15,952 nt of DNA from CAZUMH01 sp964621645 (GCA_964621645.1 CAZUMH010000084.1:1-15952); one strand, 5' to 3'. Counted from the stretch's first letter, positions 1 to 8,419 are shown. The notes: a model not told the origin generated them from the sequence alone. Numbers and translations: made by a program.

Positions 1-1408
1 TGAAGGCCAGGAAAATGGAGATAATTCCTAATCCTACCAGCATGAGAATCGGAAGGGTATAGTTATATGGAGGGATCTCTCCAGCTACCCGAAGCTGTTC
101 TATTTTTACGGTGATCTCCCCTCTACTCATTCCCTGGGCCAGTAGATTATCACGAATCGACTGGATCTTCTGCACCACACCGGGATTGGAAAGATCCAGT
201 ACCTTGCCGATACCGAAATAGAATGCCGAAAGTCCGTAATTCTGCACGGTGAACATGGTTGCATAGGCGGTCCCCAGCCGGTTTTCCGCCACGATTTTGG
301 CCACCGAGGGCCACATGGCCGCCGGGACCAGAGAAAAGGCGATGCCCAGACAGAAAAGACCGGCATATCCCAAAGCCACACTATTCAAAAGAGACAAAGA
401 GATATGGGCGAAAATGAGCAGTACCGAGCCCAGGATCATCAGGGAAGCTCCCTTGCCTTTGCGGTCTACCAGACGGCCGAAAAGAGGCGTGAAAATAATG
501 GTTCCCAATGGGATGAGTCCGCTTACTTTTGGACCGTTGGTCAGGTATGCTTTCAGCTTTTCCAGGAAGGAGAGGTGAGAGAGATCCGGGGTCTCAAGGG
601 AAAAGCCGAATTTATTCACCAGAAGATCCGGCGCGTACTGCAGAAAAGGGAACACGGCCGAGTAGAAGGCTACACAGAGCAGCGCGATATAGATGAATGA
701 GGGATTGGTAATCAGCTTCCAAATGTCAGAAAACTTGAAATCCTCTTTGGGCGCATCTACACTGCCGATGGCCATTTGCCTGTCCAGTTTGACGTCAAAC
801 ATCAGATAGGCCAAGAACATCAGGGTGCCGAATCCGATAAGGGAGGCCGCGGTAATAATGGCGGTATCAACCGTTCCGCCGGCGATATCCAGACCGTAGG
901 AGATGGCGATAAAGCTGCCCAGCCTGCCAACCACCACATTGAGCCCCATGGCGAAAGCAAGCTCGTGTCCCTTAAACCACTTGACGACGACTCTCTGGAT
1001 AAGAACACACGTCGTTTCCAATCCTATCCCGAAGAGAATTCGACCCGCAACCATAGAAATCAGCATGGATTTGGTGCTGGTCCCGAAAAAACCTTTGCTT
1101 CCCAGACCGACAATAAAGGCTCCGACAGTAGCAATGATCGCCAGAATGACGCCGGTCTTGCGGATGCCCCAGCGATCCAGCGCAATACCGCCCACTATTA
1201 TCATCAATGCCAGGTTGGCCCAGGTAGTGGAGCTGATCAGCATTCCGAATTGTGAACTGGTGAATCCAAGCTGAGTCTCAAACAGACCTTTGAGAGGACC
1301 CAGGCCGTCCTGAAACCAGTAGGTGCCAAACATAAGCAGACTGACCATAGCCAGCACAGTGAACCGCATGGCAGCCGAGTCTTTCAAGAGTCTTTTCGCC
1401 TCGTTCAT
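1..1408 (-). CDS. MFS transporter, 3' end cut by window edge
   Basis: A major facilitator superfamily permease of the inner membrane. From the ATG at 1408 the frame stays open for 469 codons to the window edge, so the C-terminus is missing. Two copies of the loop 2-3/8-9 motif are visible: GGIALDRWGIRKTG around residues 72-85 and FGRLVDRKGKG around residue 315, which mark the two six-helix halves. A hydrophilic stretch of about 50 residues (roughly 400-448) lies between the last two helices, and another sits near residues 270-300, making the protein longer than the usual 400-430. It starts 41 bases after the peptidase stop and reads the same way, so it is probably the last known gene of the hydroxyproline operon. 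Uptake of hydroxyproline or small prolyl peptides is an inference from this position; the sequence alone does not give a substrate. Confidence 0.85.
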   Translation of the reverse strand, partial: MNEAKRLLKDSAAMRFTVLAMVSLLMFGTYWFQDGLGPLKGLFETQLGFTSSQFGMLISSTTWANLALMIIVGGIALDRWGIRKTGVILAIIATVGAFIVGLGSKGFFGTSTKSMLISMVAGRILFGIGLETTCVLIQRVVVKWFKGHELAFAMGLNVVVGRLGSFIAISYGLDIAGGTVDTAIITAASLIGFGTLMFLAYLMFDVKLDRQMAIGSVDAPKEDFKFSDIWKLITNPSFIYIALLCVAFYSAVFPFLQYAPDLLVNKFGFSLETPDLSHLSFLEKLKAYLTNGPKVSGLIPLGTIIFTPLFGRLVDRKGKGASLMILGSVLLIFAHISLSLLNSVALGYAGLFCLGIAFSLVPAAMWPSVAKIVAENRLGTAYATMFTVQNYGLSAFYFGIGKVLDLSNPGVVQKIQSIRDNLLAQGMSRGEITVKIEQLRVAGEIPPYNYTLPILMLVGLGIISIFLAF

Positions 1409-1413
1409 TGTGT

Positions 1414-1418
1414 TCTCC
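1414..1418 (-). promoter_or_regulatory. Shine-Dalgarno deciding the MFS start
   Basis: On the minus strand GGAGA is followed by five bases and the ATG at 1408. An in-frame ATG at 1420 overlaps this GGAGA and has no ribosome binding site of its own, so 1408 is preferred. Confidence 0.6.
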
Positions 1419-1449
1419 ATAGTTTATTCAGGTTGTTTATCCGCGGATT

Positions 1450-2835
1450 CTATGATGAACGGATTTCTTCCACTTCCTCCACGGTCTTGGGTATCGTCTT
1501 GCCCAGAAGCCGGGCTCCACTCTCTGTGATACAATAGTCCTCTTCGTTGCGCAGACCGCCGAAATCACGGTAGGACAGAACCTTTTTATAATCGATGAAC
1601 TCTTCGAATCTTTTTTCCGCCTGCCAGGCTTCAATGAGTTCCGGGATGAAGTAAATTCCCGGTTCAATGGTAATGACGAAGTCAGGTTCCAGAATGCGGC
1701 CCAGCCGTAGTGACTTCAAGCCGAACTGAGTGCTCTTCGCTTTGCCCCCGTAACCGACGTACTCTTCACCCAGATTCTCCATATCATGTACGTCAAGACC
1801 CATCATATGCCCCAAACCGCAGGGGAAAAACAGGGCATGCGCGCCGGCAGCCACCGCTTCATCGACATCCCCTTTCATGAAACCGAGATCCTTCATCCCC
1901 TGGGCAATAGCACGGCAGGCCGATAAATGGATCTCTTTAAATGGGACTCCAGGCTGGAGCGCTGTTACGGCATGCAGGTGGGCATCCAACGCCACGTTGT
2001 ATATCTCCTTCTGCCTTTCACTGAACACGGGATCGACCGGCATGGTGCTGGACAGATCTCCGGCATATCCCATGGCCGTTTCAGCCCCGGCATCAAGCAG
2101 AAATAGATCTCCCTTCTTCAGGGTATTGCCGTGATAATGGTTGTGCAGCGTCTGGCCGTTAATCGTGGCGATGATCGGAAATGAAAGATCGGCATCGGCT
2201 GCCAACGCTACTCTATAAACTTCCGCCGCGATCTCGGCTTCACTCATGCCGGGGCGTACCATTCGGTAGGCTGCCAGATGCATATCGGCTGAAATGTTGA
2301 CCGCCTTTTCAATCTCTTCGATCTCTTCCGGGCTTTTCTTGTTACGCTGATCGGCGACAGCCTGGATGAATTCCACCGAAGCAGCTGATTCTATTGCAGC
2401 CGGAGGCATGCCGGTAAGATGATGAATCTTAAGCGTGTGCTCGGCCCGGTAGGGTGGCAGAAAATGAATCACCGTACCTTTACTGATCGCTTTCTTTAGC
2501 AGATCGGGCAGCACTGTGGACGGAGCGGTCAAATCAACGCCGGCCTTGGAACAGCTATCCTTCAAGGTGGGCTGGTTTCCCATCCAGACGATGTCATCCA
2601 CGCTCAGTTCATCGCCGTATATCGTCGTCTTTCCCGAATCCAGATCCATGACCGCCGCCAGACCGTGCTTAGCAAGACCAAAATAGTAAAGGAAGGTGGA
2701 ATCCTGGCGGAAGCGATACGGATTATCCCGGTAGTTCATGGGGCTCTCATCATTTCCAAGGAAAAGAAGTAATCCTGATTTCATGCGTTCTGACAGTACT
2801 CTTCGCCGTTCTTTATACGTGTCGATAGAAAACAT
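1450..2835 (-). CDS. Xaa-Pro aminopeptidase (M24B, aminopeptidase P type)
   Basis: A cytoplasmic metallopeptidase that removes the N-terminal residue before proline (possibly hydroxyproline). The 461 residues show the aminopeptidase P architecture: an N-terminal domain (about 1-160, with the typical NYRDNPYRFRQDSTFLYYFG stretch) followed by the pita-bread catalytic domain. The five expected metal ligands are visible: D248 (LLDAGAE), D260 (AGDLSSTMP), H343 (GLGHMMGLDVHD), E391 (ITIEPGIY) and E431 (RNEEDYCITESG). H350 matches the second conserved histidine. The length agrees with E. coli PepP (about 440). GGAGG lies five bases before the ATG. The gene is 45 bases downstream of the hydroxyproline dehydratase gene and probably in its operon, which suggests a job in breaking down Pro/Hyp-rich peptides such as those from collagen; that role is inferred from context. 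Confidence 0.93.
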   Translation of the reverse strand: MFSIDTYKERRRVLSERMKSGLLLFLGNDESPMNYRDNPYRFRQDSTFLYYFGLAKHGLAAVMDLDSGKTTIYGDELSVDDIVWMGNQPTLKDSCSKAGVDLTAPSTVLPDLLKKAISKGTVIHFLPPYRAEHTLKIHHLTGMPPAAIESAASVEFIQAVADQRNKKSPEEIEEIEKAVNISADMHLAAYRMVRPGMSEAEIAAEVYRVALAADADLSFPIIATINGQTLHNHYHGNTLKKGDLFLLDAGAETAMGYAGDLSSTMPVDPVFSERQKEIYNVALDAHLHAVTALQPGVPFKEIHLSACRAIAQGMKDLGFMKGDVDEAVAAGAHALFFPCGLGHMMGLDVHDMENLGEEYVGYGGKAKSTQFGLKSLRLGRILEPDFVITIEPGIYFIPELIEAWQAEKRFEEFIDYKKVLSYRDFGGLRNEEDYCITESGARLLGKTIPKTVEEVEEIRSS

Positions 2836-2880
2836 CCATACCTCCGCTGAATATTATTTGGTAAAAGTCCCCGGGCTGTA

Positions 2881-5244
2881 TCAAATTTCCTGATGTTCCG
2901 TGCGGCAGATAATCTCTTCCTGCAGGGAAGGAGAGAGATCTACAAAATAATCGCTGTAGCCGGCAACCCGAACGATCAGATGTCGGTATTCTTCCGGCTT
3001 TTTCTGAGCTTTTCTCAGCGTTTCCGCCCTTACCACATTAAATTGAACATGATGACCGTCCATTCGGAAGTATGATCGGATCAGAGACACCAGCTTGTTC
3101 AATCCAGCATCGTCCTCCAAAATCTGCGGAGTGAACTTTTGATTGAGTAGCGTACCCCCGGTACGCAAATGATCCAGTTTAGCGGCTGACTTGATCACCG
3201 CTGTCGGACCGTGCCGGTCCGCCCCCTGCACTGGTGATATCCCTTCCGATAAAGGAAGACCGGACCTGCGTCCCTCGGGTAAGGCTCCGATCACGCTGCC
3301 GAAATAAACATGTACTGTGGTAGGAAGCAGATTGATCCGAAAATGTCCCCCCTTGGTATTGGGTCGGCCGTCAATCATGCCGAAGAAACTCTCAAATACC
3401 CTCCGCGCCTGATCATCAGCCTGGTCATCATCGTTGCCATATTTGGGAGTTCCACTCAATAGACGTTCACGCAGCGCCTCATATCCCTTAAAGTCATTCT
3501 TCAAAGCATCCATCATCTCATCTATCGTCACATCCTGGAGTTCATAGATGTGATATTTAAGCGCGGTCAGTGAATCGGTGATGGTCCCCGTACCTACGCC
3601 CTGAATATAGGAGCTGTTGTAACGGGCACCGCCGTCGTTATAGTCTTTGCCGCTGGCAACGCAGTCATCTACCAGGATGGAAAGGAAAGGTGCGGGAAGA
3701 TTCTCGGCCCACAGTCTTTCTATGATGAGATTGCCTTTAATCTTGATATTGATGAAATGCGAAAGCTGTATTTCGAAGGCTTCATACAGCTGTTTGAACG
3801 TAAGAAAAGTGCGAGGATCACCGGTCTCGAGGCCTATTCTTTTTCCGCTCCGGGGATCGATGCCGTTGTGCAGGGTGATCTCCAGCACTTTGGGTAAATT
3901 GAAGTATCCGGTGAGGATATAACTCTCCTTGCCGAATGCTCCCGTTTCCACACAGCCGGAGGCGCCGCCGTTCCGGGCATCGATGAGATCCTTGCCCTGG
4001 CGAAGCAGTTCCTGTATGATCGCATCGGTATTGAAGATAGAGGGCTGTCCAAATCCCGTCTTGATGATCTCCGCGGCCCGCCGTACCAGACGGTCTGGAT
4101 TCTTTTTACTCACCTGCACCATGGAAGAAGGCTGCAAGAGGCGCATCTCTTCAATAATATCCAGCAGGAGGTATGTCATCTCATTTACCGCATCGGAACC
4201 ATCCTCCTTGACACCACCAAGATTAATGAGACAGAAATCGGTATAGGTGGCGCTCTCCTGAGCCGTTACTCCCACCTTGGGAGGGGCCGGCTGATTGTTG
4301 AATTTAATCCAAAAAGCCTGTAGCAGCTCTCTGGCTTTTTCCTCCGTCAATTCTCCGGAATCGAGGCCCTTGCGGTAGAAGGGATAGAGATGCTGATCAA
4401 GCCTGCCGGGATTGTAACTGTCCCAGGTGTTTAGCTCTGTGGTGACGCCCAGATGCACGAACCAGTAATACTGCAGCGCCTCATGCAGATTCTGCGGAGC
4501 GTTTTCCGGTACCCGGGAACATACCTCAGCGATGATGAGGAGCTCCTTTTTGCGATCTGCGTCTTTCTCTTCCGCCGCCATCTCCCGGGCCTTTTCAGCG
4601 TGCCGCTTGCCATAGGATATCAACGCCTCGGCCGCAATTGCCATGGCTTTGAGCTCTTCACTTTTTGTAAATGCTTCAGAGTCATGATAAAAATCGAGCT
4701 GGCTGAGGGACAGATCAATCTCCCGTCTGAAATCGGCCATTCCCTTGCGGTAGATCTTGCCGTCAAGCACGGTATGTCCGGGAGCACGCTGTTCCATAAA
4801 TTCCGTGAACACCCCCGCCTCAAAGGCGTCGATCCACTCCTGATCCAGAGTCTGAAACATTCTTTCGCGCAAGGATCTTCCGGTCCAGAAGGGGATAATT
4901 CCGTCCCGGTACGTCTTGACTGTTTTCTCATCAACACTGAAGGAGACTTTTGGCCTTGTGTCCAGTATTTTCAGATCCTCCAGGCTGTGCAGGCAGATTT
5001 CAGGATAGGTGGGCGCAGCCTTGGGTGAGGGGCCTTTTTCTCCAACTATCAGCTCTCCCTCGCCAATATATATATTTTTGTGGTCCATCAGATAGGCAAA
5101 AGCCAAAGCCCGGGCTACAGGAACAGATTTGCTCTTTGCCTGCCCGCTAGCGTAAAATTCAGTGAGCAGTTCCGCTCTCTCAGGCGAGATGGAAGGCCTG
5201 GCTCTCAGGCTCTCTTCCCGCAATCGCCTTATTCGATCGTTCAT
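2881..5244 (-). CDS. hypD: Glycyl radical enzyme, trans-4-hydroxy-L-proline dehydratase
   Basis: Oxygen-sensitive cytoplasmic enzyme predicted to dehydrate trans-4-hydroxy-L-proline to pyrroline-5-carboxylate by radical chemistry. The 787 residues form a full-length pyruvate formate-lyase-like barrel. The thiyl cysteine C431 and general base E433 lie in SGCVETG, and the glycyl radical G762 in RVAGYSDYF. The active-site residues I recall for Clostridioides difficile HypD (F152, H160, D278, S334, D339, F340, C434, E436, Y450, T645, G765) all find identical residues exactly three positions earlier: F149, H157, D275, S331, D336, F337, C431, E433, Y447, T642, G762. That argues for the same substrate and not for diol, choline or isethionate enzymes. 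The ring-opening enzyme HplG, which also acts on hydroxyproline, is the main alternative. The ATG follows the activase stop by two bases and uses a GGGGGA site that overlaps the end of the activase gene, so translation is probably coupled. Confidence 0.9.
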   Translation of the reverse strand: MNDRIRRLREESLRARPSISPERAELLTEFYASGQAKSKSVPVARALAFAYLMDHKNIYIGEGELIVGEKGPSPKAAPTYPEICLHSLEDLKILDTRPKVSFSVDEKTVKTYRDGIIPFWTGRSLRERMFQTLDQEWIDAFEAGVFTEFMEQRAPGHTVLDGKIYRKGMADFRREIDLSLSQLDFYHDSEAFTKSEELKAMAIAAEALISYGKRHAEKAREMAAEEKDADRKKELLIIAEVCSRVPENAPQNLHEALQYYWFVHLGVTTELNTWDSYNPGRLDQHLYPFYRKGLDSGELTEEKARELLQAFWIKFNNQPAPPKVGVTAQESATYTDFCLINLGGVKEDGSDAVNEMTYLLLDIIEEMRLLQPSSMVQVSKKNPDRLVRRAAEIIKTGFGQPSIFNTDAIIQELLRQGKDLIDARNGGASGCVETGAFGKESYILTGYFNLPKVLEITLHNGIDPRSGKRIGLETGDPRTFLTFKQLYEAFEIQLSHFINIKIKGNLIIERLWAENLPAPFLSILVDDCVASGKDYNDGGARYNSSYIQGVGTGTITDSLTALKYHIYELQDVTIDEMMDALKNDFKGYEALRERLLSGTPKYGNDDDQADDQARRVFESFFGMIDGRPNTKGGHFRINLLPTTVHVYFGSVIGALPEGRRSGLPLSEGISPVQGADRHGPTAVIKSAAKLDHLRTGGTLLNQKFTPQILEDDAGLNKLVSLIRSYFRMDGHHVQFNVVRAETLRKAQKKPEEYRHLIVRVAGYSDYFVDLSPSLQEEIICRTEHQEI

Positions 5245-5246
5245 TT

Positions 5247-6053
5247 CTATCCCCCGATCTGGGTTTCAAAACCCTTGACTGTAAAAAAGGTACGGATTTG
5301 TTCCATTTCTTCCCTGGAGGGAGTCTGTGTGTCTTTCAGATGGTTCTCCCGTTTCAGGCGCACATACTTCTGATCACCATAATGGTTGAAAGGCAGCAGA
5401 TTGATCTTCTGCGCTCCCGGAAAAGAAGTCAGTAATCCGGCCAACGCTTCGAGATTATCCTGGGTATCCGTAATGCCGGGTATTACTGGGAAACGAATGA
5501 TGACGTCTCTCTTCTGATCCATAAGCCGGTGTAGATTTTTAAAAATCAGTTCGTTGGAAACACCCGTATACTGCCTGTGAAGATTATCATCTACCAGCTT
5601 AATATCGAAGAGGAAGAGATCGGTAAGCGGTATGATTTTCTCTAGATCACCCGGCTCGGCGTATCCACTGGTATCAACCGCCCGGTGTATATGACGGGTA
5701 CGACTCATCTCCAGCAATTCCCGCAGAAATTCCGGCTGGGACAGGGGTTCGCCGCCTGAAAAGGTCACTCCTCCCCCGGACTCATCATAAAAGATTATAT
5801 CCTTTTCCACCTCGCGCATGACGTCCGTACTGTTGATCCGCTTGCCAATGTAATACTCTCCATTCTCCCCTTCCGTGATGAAATCCCTCCCCTGGCCCGG
5901 ACGTTCCTCCCTTTCCGGCTCCGCGAGCTGACTCTCGGGATTGTGACACCACCAGCAGGAGAGGGGACAGCCCTTGAGAAATACGGTGGTGCGGATACCT
6001 GGACCGTCGTGCAGGGAATATTTTTTTATATCAAAGACAAAACCATTTTCCAT
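5247..6053 (-). CDS. Glycyl radical enzyme activase (radical SAM)
   Basis: Radical SAM enzyme that would abstract hydrogen from G762 of the adjacent dehydratase. From the ATG at 6053 it has 268 residues. The cluster motif GCPLSCWWC gives C29, C33 and C36, and GGGVTFSGGEP (about 93-104) is the SAM-binding loop; FDIK and YTGVSN follow as in other activases. These three cysteines are the only ones in the protein. The two-cluster ferredoxin insert that most non-PFL activases carry between C36 and GGGVTF is absent, leaving a cysteine-free linker of about 57 residues that keeps the usual flanks (HNPESQ before, YIGKRI after). An upstream in-frame TTG at 6074 adds seven residues but has no ribosome binding site. 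It is the first gene of the leftward operon. Confidence 0.9.
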   Translation of the reverse strand: MENGFVFDIKKYSLHDGPGIRTTVFLKGCPLSCWWCHNPESQLAEPEREERPGQGRDFITEGENGEYYIGKRINSTDVMREVEKDIIFYDESGGGVTFSGGEPLSQPEFLRELLEMSRTRHIHRAVDTSGYAEPGDLEKIIPLTDLFLFDIKLVDDNLHRQYTGVSNELIFKNLHRLMDQKRDVIIRFPVIPGITDTQDNLEALAGLLTSFPGAQKINLLPFNHYGDQKYVRLKRENHLKDTQTPSREEMEQIRTFFTVKGFETQIGG

Positions 6054-6100
6054 GAATTCAAGCGTCCGTAGCAATGATATACCGGCTTTACAAGAATTTT

Positions 6101-6129
6101 AATGTACAGTCTTTACCGGATAATTTCAA
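6101..6129 (-). promoter_or_regulatory. Candidate promoter for the hydroxyproline operon
   Basis: On the minus strand TTGAAA (6129-6124) and TACATT (6106-6101) are separated by 17 bases, the ideal sigma-70 spacing, with 5/6 and 4/6 consensus matches. It sits about 48 bases upstream of the activase ATG in the 169-base gap between the two divergent genes. Experimental support is lacking. Confidence 0.4.
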
Positions 6130-6204
6130 GTATTTTCGCCTCTTCTCGTTCCTCACCGGGGAAATTACGGGTTCCAGACGTATCACATATATAAACAGTC
6201 TTTA
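6106..6204. repeat. Short direct repeat ACAGTCTTTA in the divergent gap
   Basis: ACAGTCTTTA occurs at 6106-6115, inside the candidate leftward promoter spacer, and again at 6195-6204, just before the serine hydrolase gene. A close variant, AACCGTCTTTAATAA, lies at 10111-10125 upstream of the metal-import cluster. It may be a shared regulator site or chance. Confidence 0.3.
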
Positions 6205-6222
6205 ACAAGTTAGGGGAAAGCC

Positions 6223-7311
6223 ATGAAAAAGACGGGAATGGTTCTCATTATTTTCCTTCTTGCTCTTATTCCCGCCGCCTGTGAAAAACAGCCGGTGAAT
6301 ACAGAACATTTCACCACCCCCTATCAGTGGCAAAAAGCAGAAGCTGCCGACTGCGGTATCGACACGTCCCTGCTCAAACAGGGCATTGCGGCGACGAATT
6401 CTTTGGGGTATGTAAAATCCCTCTTGCTGATAAAAGATGGCTTTCTAGTCTCGGAAAATTACTTCCACGGGTACGGCAAGTATGATTCCCATATTATTCA
6501 TTCCGTTTCCAAAAGTTTTATTTCCGCCCTGGTGGGCATTGCTCTGGAGCGCGGTGATATCCCCGGTCTGGATAAAAAGATGATGGATTACTTCCCCGAA
6601 TATGACAATTCAAACCTGGATCCGCGGGTAAGGGACATAACCATCGAACATCTGCTTACAATGAAAGCGGGATTTGATACCGACCGCAACGTCTACATGT
6701 ATATCTATAATAGCAGCAACTGGGTACGGACCACCATCAATTTACAGCTTATATCCGATCCGGGAGAAGCGTTTCATTACTGCACCTTCGAAACCCATCT
6801 ACTCTCCGCCATCCTGACCAAAGCCTGCGGGGTCGATACACGCTGGTACGCCGAAACATATCTCCTCAATCCTCTGGGTATCACCTGCGATGCCTGGACC
6901 GTGGGCCCGGACGGCTATTATTTCGGCGGGAATAATATGTACTTCACTACCAGGGATCTGGCCCGTTTCGGTCTTCTCTATCTGCGCCAGGGGGAAATAA
7001 ATGGGAAACAGATCCTCGATCAGGACTGGGTGGATGAGTCATTGAGTTTTCACGCCGGCGGTGATTGGTCCTCCTGGGGTCCCATCGATCATATGGGATA
7101 CGGCTATCTCTGGTGGTTGGGAACGATTGACAACCATAGTATCCGTCTGGCATTGGGCCATGCCGGTCAGATTATCCTGCTGGTTCCCGCGTTGGATCTG
7201 GTAGTGGCGGCTAACTCCGAAACTGTGGATAATTGGGACATCGCTGATCAGCAGGAAAGAGGCGTGCTTCAGACCATAGCGGATTACATTATTCCCGCCG
7301 TGAACAATTAA
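6223..7311 (+). CDS. Lipoprotein serine hydrolase, class C beta-lactamase/family VIII esterase fold
   Basis: Envelope hydrolase of the beta-lactamase-related group (PF00144 type). The 362 residues begin with a lipoprotein signal (MKKTGMVLIIFLLALIPAAC), giving lipidation at C20. The catalytic SxxK is S94-V-S-K97 in IHSVSKSF. The second element is Y186 in FHYCTFETHLLSA, and the third is GHAG at 312-315, in place of KTG. The Tyr element reads YCT, not YSN/YAN, and fits the 6-aminohexanoate-oligomer hydrolase (NylB)/esterase branch better than AmpC. The substrate is unknown: ester, amide or peptide are all possible. GGGGA sits five bases before the ATG, and TATATAAA at 6188-6195 could be a -10 region. 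It diverges from the hydroxyproline operon, with no sign of shared function. Confidence 0.87.
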   Translation: MKKTGMVLIIFLLALIPAACEKQPVNTEHFTTPYQWQKAEAADCGIDTSLLKQGIAATNSLGYVKSLLLIKDGFLVSENYFHGYGKYDSHIIHSVSKSFISALVGIALERGDIPGLDKKMMDYFPEYDNSNLDPRVRDITIEHLLTMKAGFDTDRNVYMYIYNSSNWVRTTINLQLISDPGEAFHYCTFETHLLSAILTKACGVDTRWYAETYLLNPLGITCDAWTVGPDGYYFGGNNMYFTTRDLARFGLLYLRQGEINGKQILDQDWVDESLSFHAGGDWSSWGPIDHMGYGYLWWLGTIDNHSIRLALGHAGQIILLVPALDLVVAANSETVDNWDIADQQERGVLQTIADYIIPAVNN

Positions 7312-7326
7312 TGCATTACTGAACTC

Positions 7327-7363
7327 CCCGTTGATCCAGCGGGTCGGCCCATATTTATTTTTT
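7327..7363 (+). terminator. Weak candidate terminator after the serine hydrolase
   Basis: CCCG (7327-7330) pairs with CGGG (7040-offset 7340-7343) around a short loop with one extra G-T pair, and ATATTTATTTTTT follows at 7351-7363. The stem is short and the T-run is several bases away, so this is only a possibility. Confidence 0.3.
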
Positions 7364-7467
7364 CTTGCGTGTAACGACTTCAATAACTACCTTTTCCCTA
7401 CAGCGTTCCCGCCGCGGTATAACGGTCCTGGAACGTATAGTATGCCCTGGAATGGTATCGACACACC

Positions 7468-7471
7468 GGAG
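7468..7471 (+). promoter_or_regulatory. Shine-Dalgarno deciding the rarD start
   Basis: GGAG is seven bases before the GTG at 7479. The frame stays open upstream to a TTG at 7365 and contains an ATG at 7452, but neither has a spaced ribosome binding site, and family members begin at the NRG...SAYLLWG stretch that follows the GTG. Confidence 0.7.
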
Positions 7472-7478
7472 CCCGCCT

Positions 7479-8384
7479 GTGAACAGGGGAATCGTCCTGG
7501 CCGTATCAGCCTATCTTCTCTGGGGATTGCTTCCCATCTACTGGAAAGCCCTTCAAAGCGTCCCGGCAATTGCTATACTTTCTCACCGTACGGCCTGGTC
7601 CTTTATTTTTCTGGTCCTGCTTTTACTGATCCGCCGCAACTATGCCTGGTTGAAAATCCTGCGCCGCAAACCGGCGGTTGCTGCCATCTATCTGGGAACT
7701 GCCGTGATGCTTTCCATGAACTGGCTTACCTATATCTGGGCCGTCAATTCCGGGTACATCCTGGAAACAAGCCTGGGATATTTTATTAATCCTCTGGTGA
7801 GCGTGGCATTGGGGGTGATCATTCTAAAAGAACGCCTGCGTCACTGGCAGTGGATTGCAGTAATCACTGCCGGAATAGGTGTCTCCTATCTGACTATCGG
7901 TTACGGCAGTTTCCCCTGGATCGCACTCACCCTTGCCTCGACCTTCGGCCTTTATGGACTTATCCGTAAAATCGCCCCCCTGGAATCAATGGAAGGACTT
8001 TCGCTGGAAACCGCCTTTCTGTTTATTCCAACACTGGCCTGCATTATCTATTTCGAGATAAACGGACACAGTATACTGCTGGCGGGGCCACCTCAGCGCA
8101 GCCTGCTTCTCATCCTCTCCGGTGTGGCAACCGCCATCCCTCTTTTACTCTTTAATGCCGGGGCCCGACTTATCACTCTCAGCAGTTTGGGATTTTTATT
8201 ATATATTTCGCCCACTATCCAATTCCTGATCGGTTTCCTGGTATATCATGAGGCCCTTCCCGGCAGAAGACTTATCGGCTTCGTCATCATCTGGATGGCG
8301 CTGCTGATCTATTCCATCGATCTGGTGCTGAACCGCAGAGGCCGGACCGGAGCGTTGCGCAAGAAGGCTCTGCAGGTGGATTGA
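7479..8384 (+). CDS. rarD: RarD-type EamA-family permease
   Basis: Inner-membrane drug/metabolite transporter superfamily protein of the RarD subfamily, usually 295-300 residues; this one is 301 from the GTG at 7479. The diagnostic start NRGIVLAVSAYLLWGLLPIYWK is present (split here as NRGIVLAVSAY and LLWGLLPIYWK), as are SHRTAWSF and the NWLTYIWAVNSGYILETSLG region, ending one half with GYFINPLVSV. Ten hydrophobic segments can be traced in two repeats. RarD proteins were named from chloramphenicol sensitivity; their natural substrate is not settled. TATAGT at 7436-7441 is a possible -10 box with no clear -35. It is followed 35 bases later by the small membrane protein and then the peptidase, so the three may be cotranscribed. 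Confidence 0.9.
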   Translation: MNRGIVLAVSAYLLWGLLPIYWKALQSVPAIAILSHRTAWSFIFLVLLLLIRRNYAWLKILRRKPAVAAIYLGTAVMLSMNWLTYIWAVNSGYILETSLGYFINPLVSVALGVIILKERLRHWQWIAVITAGIGVSYLTIGYGSFPWIALTLASTFGLYGLIRKIAPLESMEGLSLETAFLFIPTLACIIYFEINGHSILLAGPPQRSLLLILSGVATAIPLLLFNAGARLITLSSLGFLLYISPTIQFLIGFLVYHEALPGRRLIGFVIIWMALLIYSIDLVLNRRGRTGALRKKALQVD

Positions 8385-8419
8385 ATCGGTAAAAAGCGTA
8401 ACAGCGGAGGCAGACTGAA

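Noticed and set aside
776..1255. Open frame of 159 codons on the plus strand, Gln/Asn-rich
   Set aside because: It is the complement of the MFS gene; the polar composition is what the opposite strand of membrane codons gives.
4453..5028. Open frame of 191 codons on the plus strand
   Set aside because: It lies wholly opposite the hydroxyproline dehydratase gene and has no family features.
7365..7478. Longer N-terminus for RarD from a TTG
   Set aside because: The added 38 residues match nothing in the family, while a GTG with GGAG seven bases upstream gives the usual RarD start.
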